Assembly (NCBI GenBank): GCA_025667525.1
Contig: CM046882.1
Location: forward strand, 22,270,488-22,334,487
DNA: 64,000 nt
Source of the DNA: Glebionis coronaria
Lineage: Eukaryota > Streptophyta > Magnoliopsida > Asterales > Asteraceae
Direction of reading: 5' to 3'
Positions 23,052-36,339 of the stretch are shown piece by piece (positions within the stretch are counted from its first letter, which is position 1; every line of letters begins with the position of its first letter). A program made the position numbers and the translations under genes. Below the pieces are notes generated by a model. It had not been told where the DNA came from. It made no database searches and saw only the letters and a list, made by a program, of their open reading frames with translations.

Positions 23052-24043
23052 TGTTGGGATAATGTGAATGAATTAAAGCATGTACGACCAGAATTTTGTG
23101 AGCCTATTGGGGGGAAATAGAGTACGTTTTAAAAGCATTACGTATTAACCGTTAAGACAAAAACTGACTAAGACACAAATACACTATTCCTACTGATTTG
23201 GCCAGCTACATAGGGGTTTCTAGAAGGTGTCTACATGCTTTGAATACTTGGATAAGAAGTTGGAAAGAGTTAGGATAAGTGTGTTTAATTGTGATAATGA
23301 TTAAAACTAGTTTTTGAGTCTTGTCACAACTAGGGCTTGATGGGTATATAAACACCCATTCCCCTGGTCATTCCTCACGAATTATACTTCAATTAAACAC
23401 ACAAATAATCTACTCTTACTCTTTTCTTCATAAATGATTGGTTTAAACCTATATTAGGGTTTCTTCAATCCATTTGATACTTCATGCACTTGCTTTTCCA
23501 TTATATCAATGATTCCAGGGTTAGTAGTAACTTAGTTTCAATCCTAAGCATGCTACTAAAGGCTTGTTGTTCGTCGATTTCAAGCTTTCAAGGCGCATGG
23601 TTCGGTTTTGATGTTTCTGGTTGTTCTCGGACAACTGGGTTACATCAGGTCGATATAGTATTTTCCAATATCGGACAACACGTAGATTGGCTCTCGGATC
23701 AGAACATATATCACACAGAACAGGTTTCTTACGTATATCGGACATAATAGAGTTCTTGGCTGTTTTGGGTTTTGATTTCGTTTCGGGTTACGACACTTGG
23801 TGTTTGGATATATGTGAAGTACGGCTAGCATTCCGAAGGTATTTGGTTGACGTGTTCGTGTGAGCAACCATAGAGGTGATAATTTAATCACTAAGTTTCA
23901 ATTTGTTGTGGTCTACAAATTTTCATTTTCTTTTACCCTTTTTTATGTTTAATTATATGTGTTGATCATACGCGCAAAACTAGATCCATATCCGCTGCGT
24001 ACTCGTAGCGTTAATGGTTAAAGTAGTATCTTAAATCCCAACA
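23052..24043 (+). repeat. 5' LTR of an old LTR retrotransposon
   Basis: It begins TGTTGGGAT and ends ATCCCAACA. It is followed by G and a perfect TGGTATCAGAGC primer-binding site (24045-24056). A TATA-like sequence (TATATAAAC, 23345-23353) sits between arms ATGGGT and ACCCAT. No matching 3' LTR was found in the window, so the element is truncated, rearranged or very diverged. Confidence 0.8.
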
Positions 24044-24044
24044 G

Positions 24045-24056
24045 TGGTATCAGAGC
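24045..24056 (+). promoter_or_regulatory. Primer-binding site, initiator tRNA-Met
   Basis: The sequence TGGTATCAGAGC lies one base after the LTR end. Confidence 0.9.
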
Positions 24057-26745
24057 CAGGTTCGTGTGGTGTGTTATGGGTTACACAATTATTAAACATG
24101 TTAGGGCTGTATGAAATATGATTTTATTTATTTGTTATTTATATTTATGAAAACTATATGCAATACTTGTCATAGAATTATCAATGAATATCTAGATACA
24201 CACGAATAAATTATTACTTGTTAATGGAAAAATACATCAATAATTAAAAGTTAATTAAGCTTGCCATGATTATTCTATTTTTGATCCGGCCAAAAAACTT
24301 ACCCAATGAAGTTATTTGATGCATGTGGCTGCTCTTAGTTATCAAGAGGGAGTCTTTTGGTTCTTCAACTGGAGAAGACTCGCAAGAGTACTCGGAATTA
24401 TATGTTTATTTTAATGTCATGTTTTTGTATTATGTTTTCTATGTGTTTATTTGTTTTAGCCTGCACGTTTACATGCTTAAAACTAAATAAAATATGGACT
24501 AATATTTAAACAAGATGACATTAATAAGTTCTTAATTTACACGTCTAAATAATATGCTCAATGTGACCTATTATTTGATTCGTGGAAAATTGGTTTTTGT
24601 AAAATTAAGAAACCTAATTACTATTGAAATAAGATTCATGAAATTAAAAACTGGAGACTATGGGCATATAGGACGTACGGTCCATCCGTTCATTACAAGC
24701 TATAATAGGAGTATAAGGCGGAGTGATCAACATTCCTAAAGAATTCAGGTTTTTAATATGCTTGAGCGCTGACCTGATTCTCCGCTTCTTTGTGAGTTCG
24801 ATTGGAGTTACCGTGAACTATGATGATCACTATAGTGTCATTACTAAAGGTTTTTAAAAATAGTGTTACAAATCTATTTTGTATGCTTCTTTGTATACGA
24901 CTTTTACCATATTTATGTGCATACCTACTTGTAATTTTTAAGTCTATGCCATCCAATCTAATATCACTTGCATTTGGTTTTATCATCTCTTCAGACCTAG
25001 GGTGAATTCCAACCCAAGGCAAATTTTTCCATAGTTAGACCTATATCAATTTATGCAAGCTTTTACATTGGTATGACTTAAATCGAGTTCCTCGTCAGAT
25101 CTTGAACCCGAGGCATAAGATGAGATGAAACATGCTCACGATCTAATTGTTTTAGAACAAGTTTGCTAGAGATGTCTATTGTACTCGTAAGAGTTGCGAA
25201 GACATCCCTTTCAAACACTCTACAAAAATCGTTCATGAACCGTCTCATAAAACTAAGAGTTGCACTTGTAACGTAATTAACGCTTGACGCTTACCTCTTG
25301 CCCCATTTTGTTATTAGCTGGTCAGACCTCTTAATAATGAGTGGGAAGACAAGTTGGATCTTAGTCTTATTAGTAATTAATTGGGTAGTTAATTCTATTA
25401 AGAATTTTATTATCGACAATACTAAATGTTCTGATTAATTGTGTTATTGCAACATAATTCGTAAACGAAAGTTTGTTTTCTGATATATGACAAACATTTT
25501 CTCTCTTCATGGTAAGAAAAGTGAGGCTTAGTCTTATCTCTTCTCATTTTTTGACAATAATAAGATAGGATTATAATTGAATTTTTATTCATTATATTTA
25601 AACTCACTTTTAATTTTTCATTACCCTATTTTGGTTCTGAAAGTTTTAAAAGATAACATATTTTGTGTAACTAGAGTACTTTTGTCTATAGCTACCAAAA
25701 TAAATGCATCATATGAGTTTAACCCTCAACGAGTAAAGAAATTACTAGCTCTCTTACTAGGTATATTTCTTGTACTTTTGTTATTCCTTAAAGTGTTAAA
25801 TACCCTCTTGTGGCTATGCAGACGATAAAGGAGCAAATGCATGCTAATATTCAAGTTAACCAAAAGCATGAATGGCTAGTCCCTCATCTACATAAGTAGG
25901 AATTCATATACTCTATTCAAATACCTAAGTACATTGTTACTTGTAGTAATTTTAAGAGAATTGGAAAGTAAATAAATTGCTATGGTTTTTTAATTGGTGA
26001 TGTTACATATTTAATATTGGCAAATCTAGTAGGAGCATTACTTACTTTATTGCTTTAATGACATCCATGTAATGTTGACAATTTCAGTGGGAGCTACGAG
26101 ATTTATTTCCTTGTTAGTCACCCATATTATTTCAAACTTGTTTTGAAATAATTCATTACATCCCGAATATGAACAACCATTGCTAAAAGAAAAATTGCAT
26201 TTTTTTAGATAACACGTTGCCTTTCTGAGTGTCCCTTTTTCAAAATGTTATCTAAGGCATAAAAATCCACAATTCATTATTAAAGTTATGTTTCGGAATC
26301 TACTTGTAATATCTATGACATTATTATATTGTTTACATAATCAAGCACGTTTTGTGTTGGTTGTCTCCATCATATGATGTTGTACCTTACACACGTGGGA
26401 GAAACCTCAAATTGTGTGCAAGGGACAACATAATATTGGTTTCTCTTGATCGCAAGGTAAGATAGCTAATAATGCTACTAGGACTTGAACACACTAGATG
26501 TTTGTTGTCCTACTACTTTCAAATATCGTGATATAGTGTAAAGCTACTTCAACATTTGACTACATGTTTTAGTCAATATAATTATGGTTAAATTAAAATA
26601 ATCATAATTTGGAAGTATAAAATTCACTTGAAATTACTATAGAACACAAGAGTTTTGCGTTCACGATTACTTTAGTTAGTATAATTATGTTTTCTTGTTA
26701 AGACATAATTATAAGGTCTTAGAATAGATCAATGACTTACAACAT
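24057..26745. other. Degenerate internal region of the 23052 LTR element
   Basis: It is AT-rich with no frame longer than about 90 codons and no recognisable gag or pol block. It is treated as decayed internal sequence because it follows the primer-binding site directly and continues after the younger insertion at 29662. Confidence 0.45.
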
Positions 26746-26750
26746 AAAGT

Positions 26751-27171
26751 TGTGGAACCTATAGATCGTTGGGCTCAATGGTTAGGAACCATATATCTAG
26801 GTTTGATCATCGTTCATATGATAACATAGCGGAAAAGAACAATGATCATGACAAGGTGTTTAGGCACAAAGAACAAGAATTAAAACAATTAGGGATGCTC
26901 ATTATATTAATAACAAACATCCACTAGACGTGTATACATTGAATCCCACGTCTAGTGCGACACACACTTTAGGTTTACATTGTTAATGAATGATATTATA
27001 TGAAAACCTACGTCCTATGTTTTCTTTATATACTAGAAAACATAGCTTACAAAGAAATCTAAAGTAATAAAAAGACTCCAACGGCTTGTTCTTTTGCAAC
27101 TTGTACTTTTTAGCCCTTGTCTTCTTATTTTGTTGTGTTTTGACTTATCAACTTAATAATTGGACCCAACA
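26751..27171 (-). repeat. 3' LTR of the young non-autonomous element
   Basis: It ends TGTTGGGTCC on the minus strand, next to the polypurine tract. A 10-bp perfect inverted repeat (CTATGTTTTC and GAAAACATAG, about 27016-27046) encloses a minus-strand TATATAAAG box. Confidence 0.92.
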
Positions 27172-28096
27172 ATCTTCCCCTAGTTGATGATGTCAAAACA
27201 CTCTTCTTAAGCATGAATCCTTTGTATTTAGTACATGATCTCCAAGAAGCTTCCCCTTAAGTATAGCACATATTCTTCCCCTTTTTGACACATCAATAGG
27301 GAATATGTGAAAGTATGCAATCTTGAAGATTCTCCAAAAGTAGCTCTATGTAATGATCCTGAAGAAAAATAAATAAAGTAGTCTTGATGTTGAATTAGAT
27401 AACCCAATCTTATGTTCCATGTCTTGTTTAACCATGTGATGAAGAACTTATAACAGACCAATTATAAGTAGACCTCGATCCCTTGTCAATATTCTCATCC
27501 TATGTGAGACACTGAGCACGATAATGTAACTCCTTCAAGTGTTATGACAAGTCTTCATCACCATCCATGTAAAGCACGAACAAGTTACCTTTAAAATCAG
27601 TGAATGGTACGCCACGACTTTAAGATATGATAGAACACAACCTCGCGCAAATCTTCTTCAATCATCAATTTTACCATAAGAATTCTTCCCCTTAAGCCAA
27701 CACCTTTTCATGACAAGTCTTAATAAAATACCTTCATATGTAAAAGCCAAACGATGGATAACTCTTTCACAAGGCTACCCCGATTACATAATCTAATATC
27801 CATCAAATTCCCCATGAAAAGTTGCTAACTCGCTTTAAAATCATTAATTCCTTTCAAAATATCCGAGCCATAAATATCATCATGATATTCTAAATTAAAA
27901 CGGAGATTCCATGTACCTTTTGTGTGTATTTTCCTCCTTTTTGTGTGCTTAAAACGTACCAGTTTTCTCAAACAGCAGCTATCCATGTGTCATCCAACAT
28001 CTCTTCTGTCCAATATCTTGGTCAGATGTATTGTCCAATATCTGACAATACGTATCAGCGTTGAAGCACATATATCGGACGACACTGTCAACCTAT

Positions 28097-28535
28097 CAGC
28101 GTTGACTTATTCCTGTCAGCGTCGAAACTCTTCCTGTCAGCGTTACGTTTAAACCTGTCAGCGTCTATATTAAACTTTGTCAGCGTCTAAGGTTTAAACG
28201 TCAGCGGCAAACTTAAATCTTGTCAGCGTTGCATTCGTACTTGTCAACGTTGAATATCAACATAACCTTTTCAACCCGTGTGAATGCAAACTTTGACTTG
28301 CACCCCATAAAACGTCCATCCAATCAGAATACTTTAACCGTGTGAATGCAAATTAATTTAGACCAATGAGAAACGAATCAACTTTAGCCCCATGAGAGCA
28401 ACCGTATACCAGCAGGTATAAGATTCGAACTATAGATAACCAATATTAGGGCTTTCGTTTTGGCCGTGTGAATGCACAAGATTTTCACCAATCAGGAAGC
28501 TCAAACCGTGTGAACACTCCAAACTTCAACCAATA
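28097..28535. repeat. Short interspersed repeats in the young element
   Basis: About seven TGTCAGCGT or close variants occur at 28097-28255. They are followed by about five CCGTGTGAATGCA or CCGTGTGAA blocks, each near a CCAATCAGAA-like block (28277-28535). They are not in register as a perfect tandem array. Confidence 0.75.
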
Positions 28536-29235
28536 GAAACAAGAGGCTCATGGGAATACTGTGTACTAGCATTTATGGGATCACAAACTAATTGAAACAC
28601 AGAAAGTTTCATCCAATCAGAATCGGTTTATATCTTTGACCCCATATCGGTTTTTTGACTTGCTTCCCACGTGAAACAGATTACGTTTAGAAAACCTAAT
28701 TTACGTAACCAAAACACCAAATCTTTGACCAATAGATTTGAGCAAATCAGCCACGCATCTTGTAACAGCATTAACCAAACGAATCGTTCCATAACAGCGA
28801 TCTAGGGTTTTGAACTTTAAGCATTGAAACCCTAATTAGGGTTTGTAGATTTAATCATAGATCCTGAATTTAACAGCCACGAACATCAATTCTTCCTGCT
28901 TTTAAATAGATCTAGGGTTTGAAGAATCCTAGTTCATGATTTCATGTGAAAGCAGAAAAACTGAAAATCTTCCTTCAGCTAACTTCGACGCTTAATAACT
29001 TTTGCCTGGGGATAAAACTCGACAATCCCTCCGGTGGATGTTTAGATCTATGTATGTAGAACACACATCTAAAATTTCGTGACGATCCAACGGTTAGATC
29101 AAAAGTTATGACCTTCTGAATACTGCTGCGCACACAAAAACGTCCAGAAAAATCCATACGAATTTTTCTTTTCTTCACCATACACGAACACCTCGTCGGA
29201 CCTAGATATCAAGAGCCTTAGGCTCTGATACCAAT

Positions 29236-29656
29236 TGTGGAACCTATAGATCGTTGGGCTCAATGGTTAGGAACCATATATCTAGGTTTGATCATCGTTC
29301 ATATGATAACATAGCGGAAAAGAACAATGATCATGACAAGGTGTTTAGGCACAAAGAACAAGAATTAAAACAATTAGGGATGCTCATTATATTAATAACA
29401 AACATCCACTAGACGTGTATACATTGAATCCCACGTCTAGTGCGACACACACTTTAGGTTTACATTGTTAATGAATGATATTATATGAAAACCTACGTCC
29501 TATGTTTTCTTTATATACTAGAAAACATAGCTTACAAAGAAAGCTAAAGTAATAAAAAGACTCCAACGGCTTGTTCTTTTGCAACTTGTACTTTTTAGCC
29601 CTTGTCTTCTTATTTTGTTGTGTTTTGACTTATCAACTTAATAATTGGACCCAACA
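29236..29656 (-). repeat. 5' LTR of the young non-autonomous element
   Basis: It is almost identical to 26751-27171 and is bordered by the primer-binding site at 29222-29233. Confidence 0.92.
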
Positions 29657-29661
29657 AAAGT

Positions 29662-31286
29662 ATGTAGTATAATTGTTTTGTCTTTTTTGTAAACACATAA
29701 ACATAAGGTTCTTGAATTGTTCAAAGACTGAAAATGTGTAATAGACATGTTATGTTTTCTTCTAAACACATGAACATATAATTCTTGAACTCTTTTGTCT
29801 TCTTGTGAACGCTGGTTCTTAAATTGTCTAAGAAATATACATAATAGCATGCACTAGGTTTTAAATACTAAGTAGGCATTTTGGCCCTACCAAATTGTCA
29901 AGTATTTGATCCAAAGAGAATTAAGTTATCTATGGAATTCTAATGTAGTTTCACAATTCCAATACTTGTAGAGTACCACATTATTATGGTATGTTTGACG
30001 TGGTGAAACAAACTATGTTCATATTGTTTGTTTCATGATAACTTTAACTACTCTACGTCTATAATCAATCAAGGTTAGAAAACTGTGTGTGTCATGGATA
30101 CACTCAATATGATTCAAACATAGAAGGTATTCAAGACAACCACGATGTAAACCCCAAGCCTTAGGGATTTTTGGTTTTTCCACTCAACCATTCGATCCTA
30201 AAACCTTTTGGGTTTTTGATTGTCTACACTTCCTAGCTTGAAGATTGTAGTATTGGTGTTCCTCCTAGCTAGACGTAACACAAACCTTTGCTAAGGTTTT
30301 CGGTTAAAGAGTGATACAAGAATTAGGTTTTTTGCTGCAAACCCTAATTAAGGATTTTTTTATGGAATCCCAATATGTCTTGATTAAAGTTCTTAAATTT
30401 GTTAATATCAGCATATTATGAACAAGCTAGAGATGAGAACTTGAAATGTGTTTTGTAGTTTCCCAAAATTAAAAACAAATTATTATTGCTTAAATACTTA
30501 GTATATTACAAAAGTAAGTGGGAGCATCAACAAATCTTGAAGATATTCAAGAACAAAATACATAACCTTCTAAATCCACTACTAATGTCATACTAAGGTT
30601 GAACATGGAAATGTCGAACCAAAATTAAATGTTACTCCCATTCATAAATCTGCAAGGATGCCTCATCACTTGATTGGTATTTTTAATATCAATGCTGAGG
30701 AATATAAGTTAATAGATCGATGTAAGTCTACTAACTGCAAAGGTACTTTATCACATCTTGAATTTGATAAATGTCTTAGAATTATGAATGATATGATGTA
30801 GTACTTAAAAGGGAAATCAATTAATTTGAGTTTGATTGATATTTCGCCTTTAGTAAGTAAACTTGAGAGGTTAGAATGAGTTTCTTTCTAAGAAAGTATC
30901 ACAAGGACAAAATTGTATACATATTAATGCACGTCTTTAGATATGAAGTTTTTAGTCATACTCAAGCCATTGACCGTGATTAAATTTTTTCTTTCTTACA
31001 CGCATTAATCAAATAAAGATAATTAATTTTCATACATGTTTATTTTTATATGGAATATGACAATTAGGTCTTATAACTCTTTTCTTTATGATTAACTTTT
31101 ACGATTTTGCGAGGACGATGTGTAATCAAAAGGGTTATGAGTCTGCATAATCTTTATGTAGTATACAAGATTAAATAATCCAATTATTGATTGAATCATG
31201 CATCTAGGAGCTGAGATCTTGAATTTAATTACAATATGATTTTGAATAACCGTACTTTTTGCATAATGGAACCAATGTCCCAAATT
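29662..31286. other. Degenerate repeat-derived sequence
   Basis: It continues the sequence interrupted at 26750. It has imperfect repeats of an AGTATAATT-GTTTTGTCTT-type block at 26690-26745 and 29662-29800. No protein was recognised. Confidence 0.45.
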
Positions 31287-31379
31287 CTAGTAGATATGTC
31301 TGCAAATGGTGATGCCATCACCTAACGGAACTGTAGAGATGTTGATACAAGGGTCTGCTGCGAGATATTTGTTAAACTG
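31287..31379 (-). pseudogene. CCoAOMT last-exon fragment (copy C side)
   Basis: It matches the last about 90 bp of the methyltransferase last exon, from the stop codon through the ICRR, GDGI and DPRVDI-type codons, then diverges. It is the counterpart of the fragments at 10219 and 51979, but shorter. Confidence 0.8.
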
Positions 31380-31809
31380 ATAAAAAAAATTTGAGTCGAA
31401 TAATAGAAAACTTAGACCCTTATTCATGGCAAATAATATTCAAGACTTAGAATAACCCATACTTTATACATAGGGGTTGGGCTTGGGACACAAACAACAC
31501 CAACCGACCCTTATTCATGGCTGATAATAAAAATTCGATACTTATACACCTAGACTCCGACTTAGGCTAATAAATACTGAATACATAAAAATATGCATGG
31601 TAGAAAATATGTTACAATTTTGACCAAATCGGAAACAGGTTATCGTCGTATCTTATGTACTATCATAATATTATGCGGGATATAGTGTTTGGATTTGCTT
31701 AAACGCGTAGTTCGTATGAGCCAATCCCTTATAAGATGTGTCGCGCTATTTTGTAAGATGCGTATAATAGGATAACATCCAATATTAAGTCTGAATAACA
31801 GCAGATATG
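31380..31809. other. Copy C flank, no recognised gene
   Basis: The right part (about 31670-31809) resembles 14870-15010 and 56020-56210. Nothing coding was recognised. Confidence 0.5.
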
Positions 31810-31814
31810 AAGAG

Positions 31815-33389
31815 TGTTGGGAAGTGAGTTAAACTTTAGGGTTTGTTTAGTAAATTTGTTTGGCTTGTCCTACAAGCTTTGTTATTTTTAGTATGTTTTT
31901 TGTTTGGTAAGTTTTAGGACATTGGTTCCCTATAAATAGAGGACAATGTCATTAGTTTTCTTTGTAGCTTTCAGATTGTAACCTTGGGTATTGAATAAAA
32001 ACTTCCGCTTCGTTTGTTTGATCTTGTTTGTTCGTTTGAATTATCCAACAAGTGGTATCAGAGCATGGTCGATCCGCAATCATGAAGATGAAGAAAAAGA
32101 AAAAGATAAAAAAAGGGTTTGTTCGGAGTGTAGTCGATCGTCTTTTCGAGATCTGTTTAAGTCGATACGAGAATTATAGAGATTGGGATCATTTGCGATT
32201 TGGTTTTGGTAAAATAGCATGCATGTTGAATTTGGAGAATATATTCGTTTAGTATTGAGCTTTAGGATTACAATTGGCAGTGGGTATATTGGGATATGAC
32301 AGAATTTAAGTTTATCGCTTCTCGGTACATTTGATTGGTTGGTGAATTATTTTGTCACCAAGTGATTTTGTTTTGTGAACTTTTTTTTGTGAATTTGGCA
32401 TAAAGAAGGGTTCGCTAGTTTTAGTTTGAAGAATAGATCGTTTTGGGTTTTTTGGTTCGTTGGATTGTAAGTTCTACGAGTGATCTTTTTCTTGGTATTT
32501 AGTTTTGGTAATTTGTTTTGGGTACTTTTGGAGTTTGATGATTTGGTGATTTTGATTCGGAATTGTCGGTTACGGTGGAGTAATTATTCGGTATTTGAGA
32601 TCGATTTGGTGTTTGAAGATTTTGTAATTATCGGATTGTTTCAGATTTGTTCGATCGTTTGAAAATTTGGGATCTTCGTTCGTTAGAGTTTGATGAAGTT
32701 AGTTGTTCGAATTTGATAGTTTTTGGTGAAGATCATTTGGGGTGATTTGTTTGTTTGGTTGACCATTTTCAGGTTCGGTCGTTTGTTTGGTTGACCGTTT
32801 TCAGGTTCGGTCGTTTGTTTGGTAGATCGTTTTCAGGTTCGATCATTTGTTTGTTTGTTTGGATCTTTTTTAGGTTCGATCATTTGTTTGTTTGTTTGGA
32901 TCGTTTTCAGGTTCGATCATTTGTTTGTTTGTTTGAGATCGTTTATGCGTTCGTTCGTTTGGAATTCCGAATTAAGACGGAATGTTCGTTTGGTTTGAAG
33001 TTTCGAATAGAGTTGAAGTCACGGTGGAGATTGTTCGAAAAGTGACTTAAACTCTCAAGGGGCGTTTGGAATTTGGTATTCGGATATTTGAATTTGAAGA
33101 CCAAGATTCGTTTGTTTTGAAGTTTTGTATGAAGTTGAACTCACGGTGGAGATTGTTAGGAAGTGAGTTAAACTTTAGGGTTTGTTTAGTAAATTTGTTT
33201 GGCTTGTCCTACAAGCTTTTTTATTTTTAGTATGTTTTTTGTTTGGTAAGTTTTAGGACATTGGTTCCCTATAAATAGAGGACAATGTCATTAGTTTTCT
33301 TTGTAGCTTTCGGATTGTAACCTTGGGTATTGAATAAAAACTTCCGCTTCGTTTGTTTGATCTTGTTTGTTCGTTTGAATTATCCAACA
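31815..33389 (+). mobile_element. TRIM-like small LTR retrotransposon
   Basis: The LTRs 31815-32050 and 33154-33389 are both 236 bp (TGTTGGGAAG or TGTTAGGAAG to ATCCAACA) and differ at three positions by eye. The target duplication AAGAG is at 31810-31814 and 33390-33394. The primer site TGGTATCAGAGC is at 32053-32064, and a polypurine tract CGGTGGAGAT lies at about 33143-33152. The 1.1-kb interior has no gag or pol. It contains GTTCGATCATTTGTTTGTTT-type tandem units. A TATAAATAG box lies in an imperfect inverted repeat in each LTR. Confidence 0.93.
32755..32945 (+). repeat. Tandem repeat in the TRIM-like element
   Basis: About six imperfect units of roughly 30-37 bp share TTTTCAGGTTCG and TTTGTTTG. 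Open frames across it are by-products of the repeat. Confidence 0.85.
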
Positions 33390-33394
33390 AAGAG

Positions 33395-34673
33395 TATCTG
33401 AATTATCTTTTATTAGATGTGACGCGCTAATTGTCTAAAAAAGAAAAAAATACTGATACAAGAAAAATAGATCGATACTTGTAAATGGCCCCTAAAGCAT
33501 CTGCTTAGCAGCTAGTTTACATGACCATCTCAGCCAATCGTCAATGTCTTGCTGCTCTGTAGTCACCGTGTTCTAACTGACTTGTACCCAAGAAATACAA
33601 ATACAAACTCATTGTGTATATTAAGATAACACGAGTATCTTTGTGCACTTTCTGCTGGACCTTATATATGTATCTTCACTGATTTCTAAGTGAACTTACA
33701 TAGATTAGTCATATACACAACATAACCAGCAATATATCTCAGTTCATCATATAACTTTTTAATTGATACTATCGTTAATGTCAGAGCCAATGAATAACAG
33801 GTCACACCTGAGCAAAAACCCGTCGGACCCAGCCAAAACAGGTTGTGGATCATATGGGTCGGACGAGTCAAGACTTAGAGCAACCAAATGAAAAATCTAC
33901 CTATGTAACTGTGACACATAGCTATGCCAAGTCTCAGCTGTAAAATGGTTGAGATAGGATCACATAGTTGATGACATCGATGACACGAGAGGCCCATTAC
34001 TAACAGGATCAGTAGCGCCATTAAAGCTTTTTACTAGGCAGAAATCAGATTCTTATATTCTGTATGTATGCACGTCTTCTACCGGTCAGACATACATTCT
34101 AGTTGTATCATAGTTGTCAAATAAATCGATCAAAGAGAAACCGCATTAGATGTGGTTTACAATTACAATCTTAAATGACTTACTTAGTAAGGTGATCGAG
34201 TCATTTGACCATACTTACTCGCGTATTTTCTTTGGCTCTAGTTACACTTTACCTCGGTACACTCGACTCGAATGTAAAAACTCCACATAAATTCATGTTG
34301 AAGCTCCAATTTCAGTGTCACGGAGTTTGACGATGGTGTCACGAAATTGGCCAAGTGGATCATTACAATGCAGGTGTTGGAAATTTAAGATTTTTTTTTA
34401 GAAATCAAATTAACATTCGAAACATAAGATTAGTAATGAATATGTAAATGGTCTAAGTTTACTAAAAAAATCGAAAAGTAGTTTCTTGCATTAATAAAAG
34501 AATCGAAAATGATAAATCATTCAACAAAATAAAACATTTTTATTTCATTAACAACCACAACAAGAAATTAGAACACATTCCACCAGCTGAATGATCGAAG
34601 AAAACAAATATTCAAGACATAGAATAACGGTACTCTATGCATAATGGAAAACATTAAACCAATGCCCCAAATT
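33395..34673. other. Copy C methyltransferase 3' flank
   Basis: It is collinear with 56210-57408 of copy B. It contains the third copy of the unassigned conserved frame (about 33480-33600) and a short GGTC/AAAAC-rich block (33800-33865). No gene was recognised. Confidence 0.6.
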
Positions 34674-34676
34674 CTA

Positions 34677-34838
<162 letters not shown>

Positions 34839-34937
34839 TTAACTAGTTTCATTATTCTCTTGTGATAGTTGATGTAGTTTATTTTGTCCGCATCAACAAA
34901 AGCATAGTCGAAACTTCCTTCATTTTTAGGCTAATCA

Positions 34938-35156
<219 letters not shown>

Positions 35157-35479
35157 TTATATACTGTAGTAAATATGTAACAATTTTTCTTGAACACATA
35201 TTTTACCATGACCGAAATCACAAACCTTGCCATCCTTAGGAATCGTTAAAGCAGTTAAAAGCAACAAGTAACCCGTAAAAACCCGAACCTCTAGTGCTTT
35301 CTTTGCGCCAGTGATCTTTAACAAAATCGAGATCATTTGGCCTGCATCGGGTGCTGTACTCATGACAGCCCTACAACAAAAATAAAACACGCGTACTTTG
35401 TATCAGTCTCAACATGTAACATGCTATATACGAAAAACAAATATTTTGGTTCGGAAAACATGATGTTCACAATAGATGT

Positions 35480-35797
35480 TGTTAGTATTAGGTAACGTAT
35501 ACTATAAGGTACATAAGTGTAGTTTTCTTAATGTAGTATGTTTTGAGTCGGATGTGGGTTGCAGCCCAATCCTAGGTCGGTTAGCATTACCCCTCATCTC
35601 TATAAATAGAGATGAGGGGTGAATGACTCATTACACTCGCATCTTTATTCTTTCCTATGTAATCGATCATTATAATAAAAGATTAATCGTTGGTGTGTTG
35701 TCTTCTGGGTTCGTTTGTTGCAGCTGTGCGATCTTTTTTACGATAATCTAGGTTTCCGCTAATCGATCTTTGGGTTGTTGGGTTATTGACTCCAACA
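35480..35797 (+). repeat. 5' LTR of the copia element
   Basis: It is 318 bp and pairs with 49817-50156, with several small indels near the start. The TATAAATA box is at the centre of a perfect inverted repeat (15-base arms, 35589-35603 and 35606-35620). Confidence 0.95.
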
Positions 35798-36339
35798 AGT
35801 GGTATCAAGAGCCGCGGGTTTCGTGGTTTTGAAGATCGGTGCTAGATCGAGAACGTTTCATGGAAGAAAAGGGTTCGAGGTTTCATCGAATCATTATCTT
35901 CGAGTTGCAGGTTTTCAAGCGGAGAAGACAAAGTAAGATTTCACGTGGTACTTACTATTGATCAAGTGGGTTTTCTTGATTTTTGTTTTTTTATTAAAAT
36001 AAATAGTATTTAAGTACTAAAAGTGGTACACAGGGATTTTTTGTAAATTGAAGTAACATTAATACTTTATTTATTTACAAAAGTGGTGATATTCCTTCAC
36101 AAACGGACTTCGGCTTATGTTAATATAAGTCGACTTCGGAGTATCAATTTTTAGGTTTTTTAAAACTCGATTATAATCGAAGGTTCTTATTGCGGGTTCT
36201 TGTGGTTCAAGTTTGATCGTGGTTTGCTTGGGTTTTCAAGTGTACGATCGAGTTTTGCTTGTACGTGATCGAGGTTTAGGGATATTCTAATTAAATCGAT
36301 CTGCAAGAAGGATTTTTTACGCAACAAGGGAGAAACAAT

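Larger units (their letters stand above)
26751..29656 (-). mobile_element. Very young non-autonomous LTR retrotransposon
   Basis: The LTRs 26751-27171 and 29236-29656 are both 421 bp and differ at a single base I could find (AAATCT versus AAAGCT near 27058 and 29543). The 5-bp target duplication AAAGT is at 26746-26750 and 29657-29661. On the minus strand the primer site TGGTATCAGAGC complements 29222-29233, and the polypurine tract TAGGGGAAGAT complements 27172-27182. The internal 2.06 kb encodes no gag or pol. It carries two sets of short interspersed repeats. It must have used another element's enzymes, recently. Confidence 0.93.

Noticed and set aside
23521..23891. Overlapping frames on both strands of 74-87 codons
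   Set aside because: They lie entirely inside the LTR 23052-24043 and match no retroelement protein.
32755..33045. 96-codon open frame in the TRIM-like element
   Set aside because: It is produced by the tandem GTTCG/TTTG repeat and has no protein-like composition.
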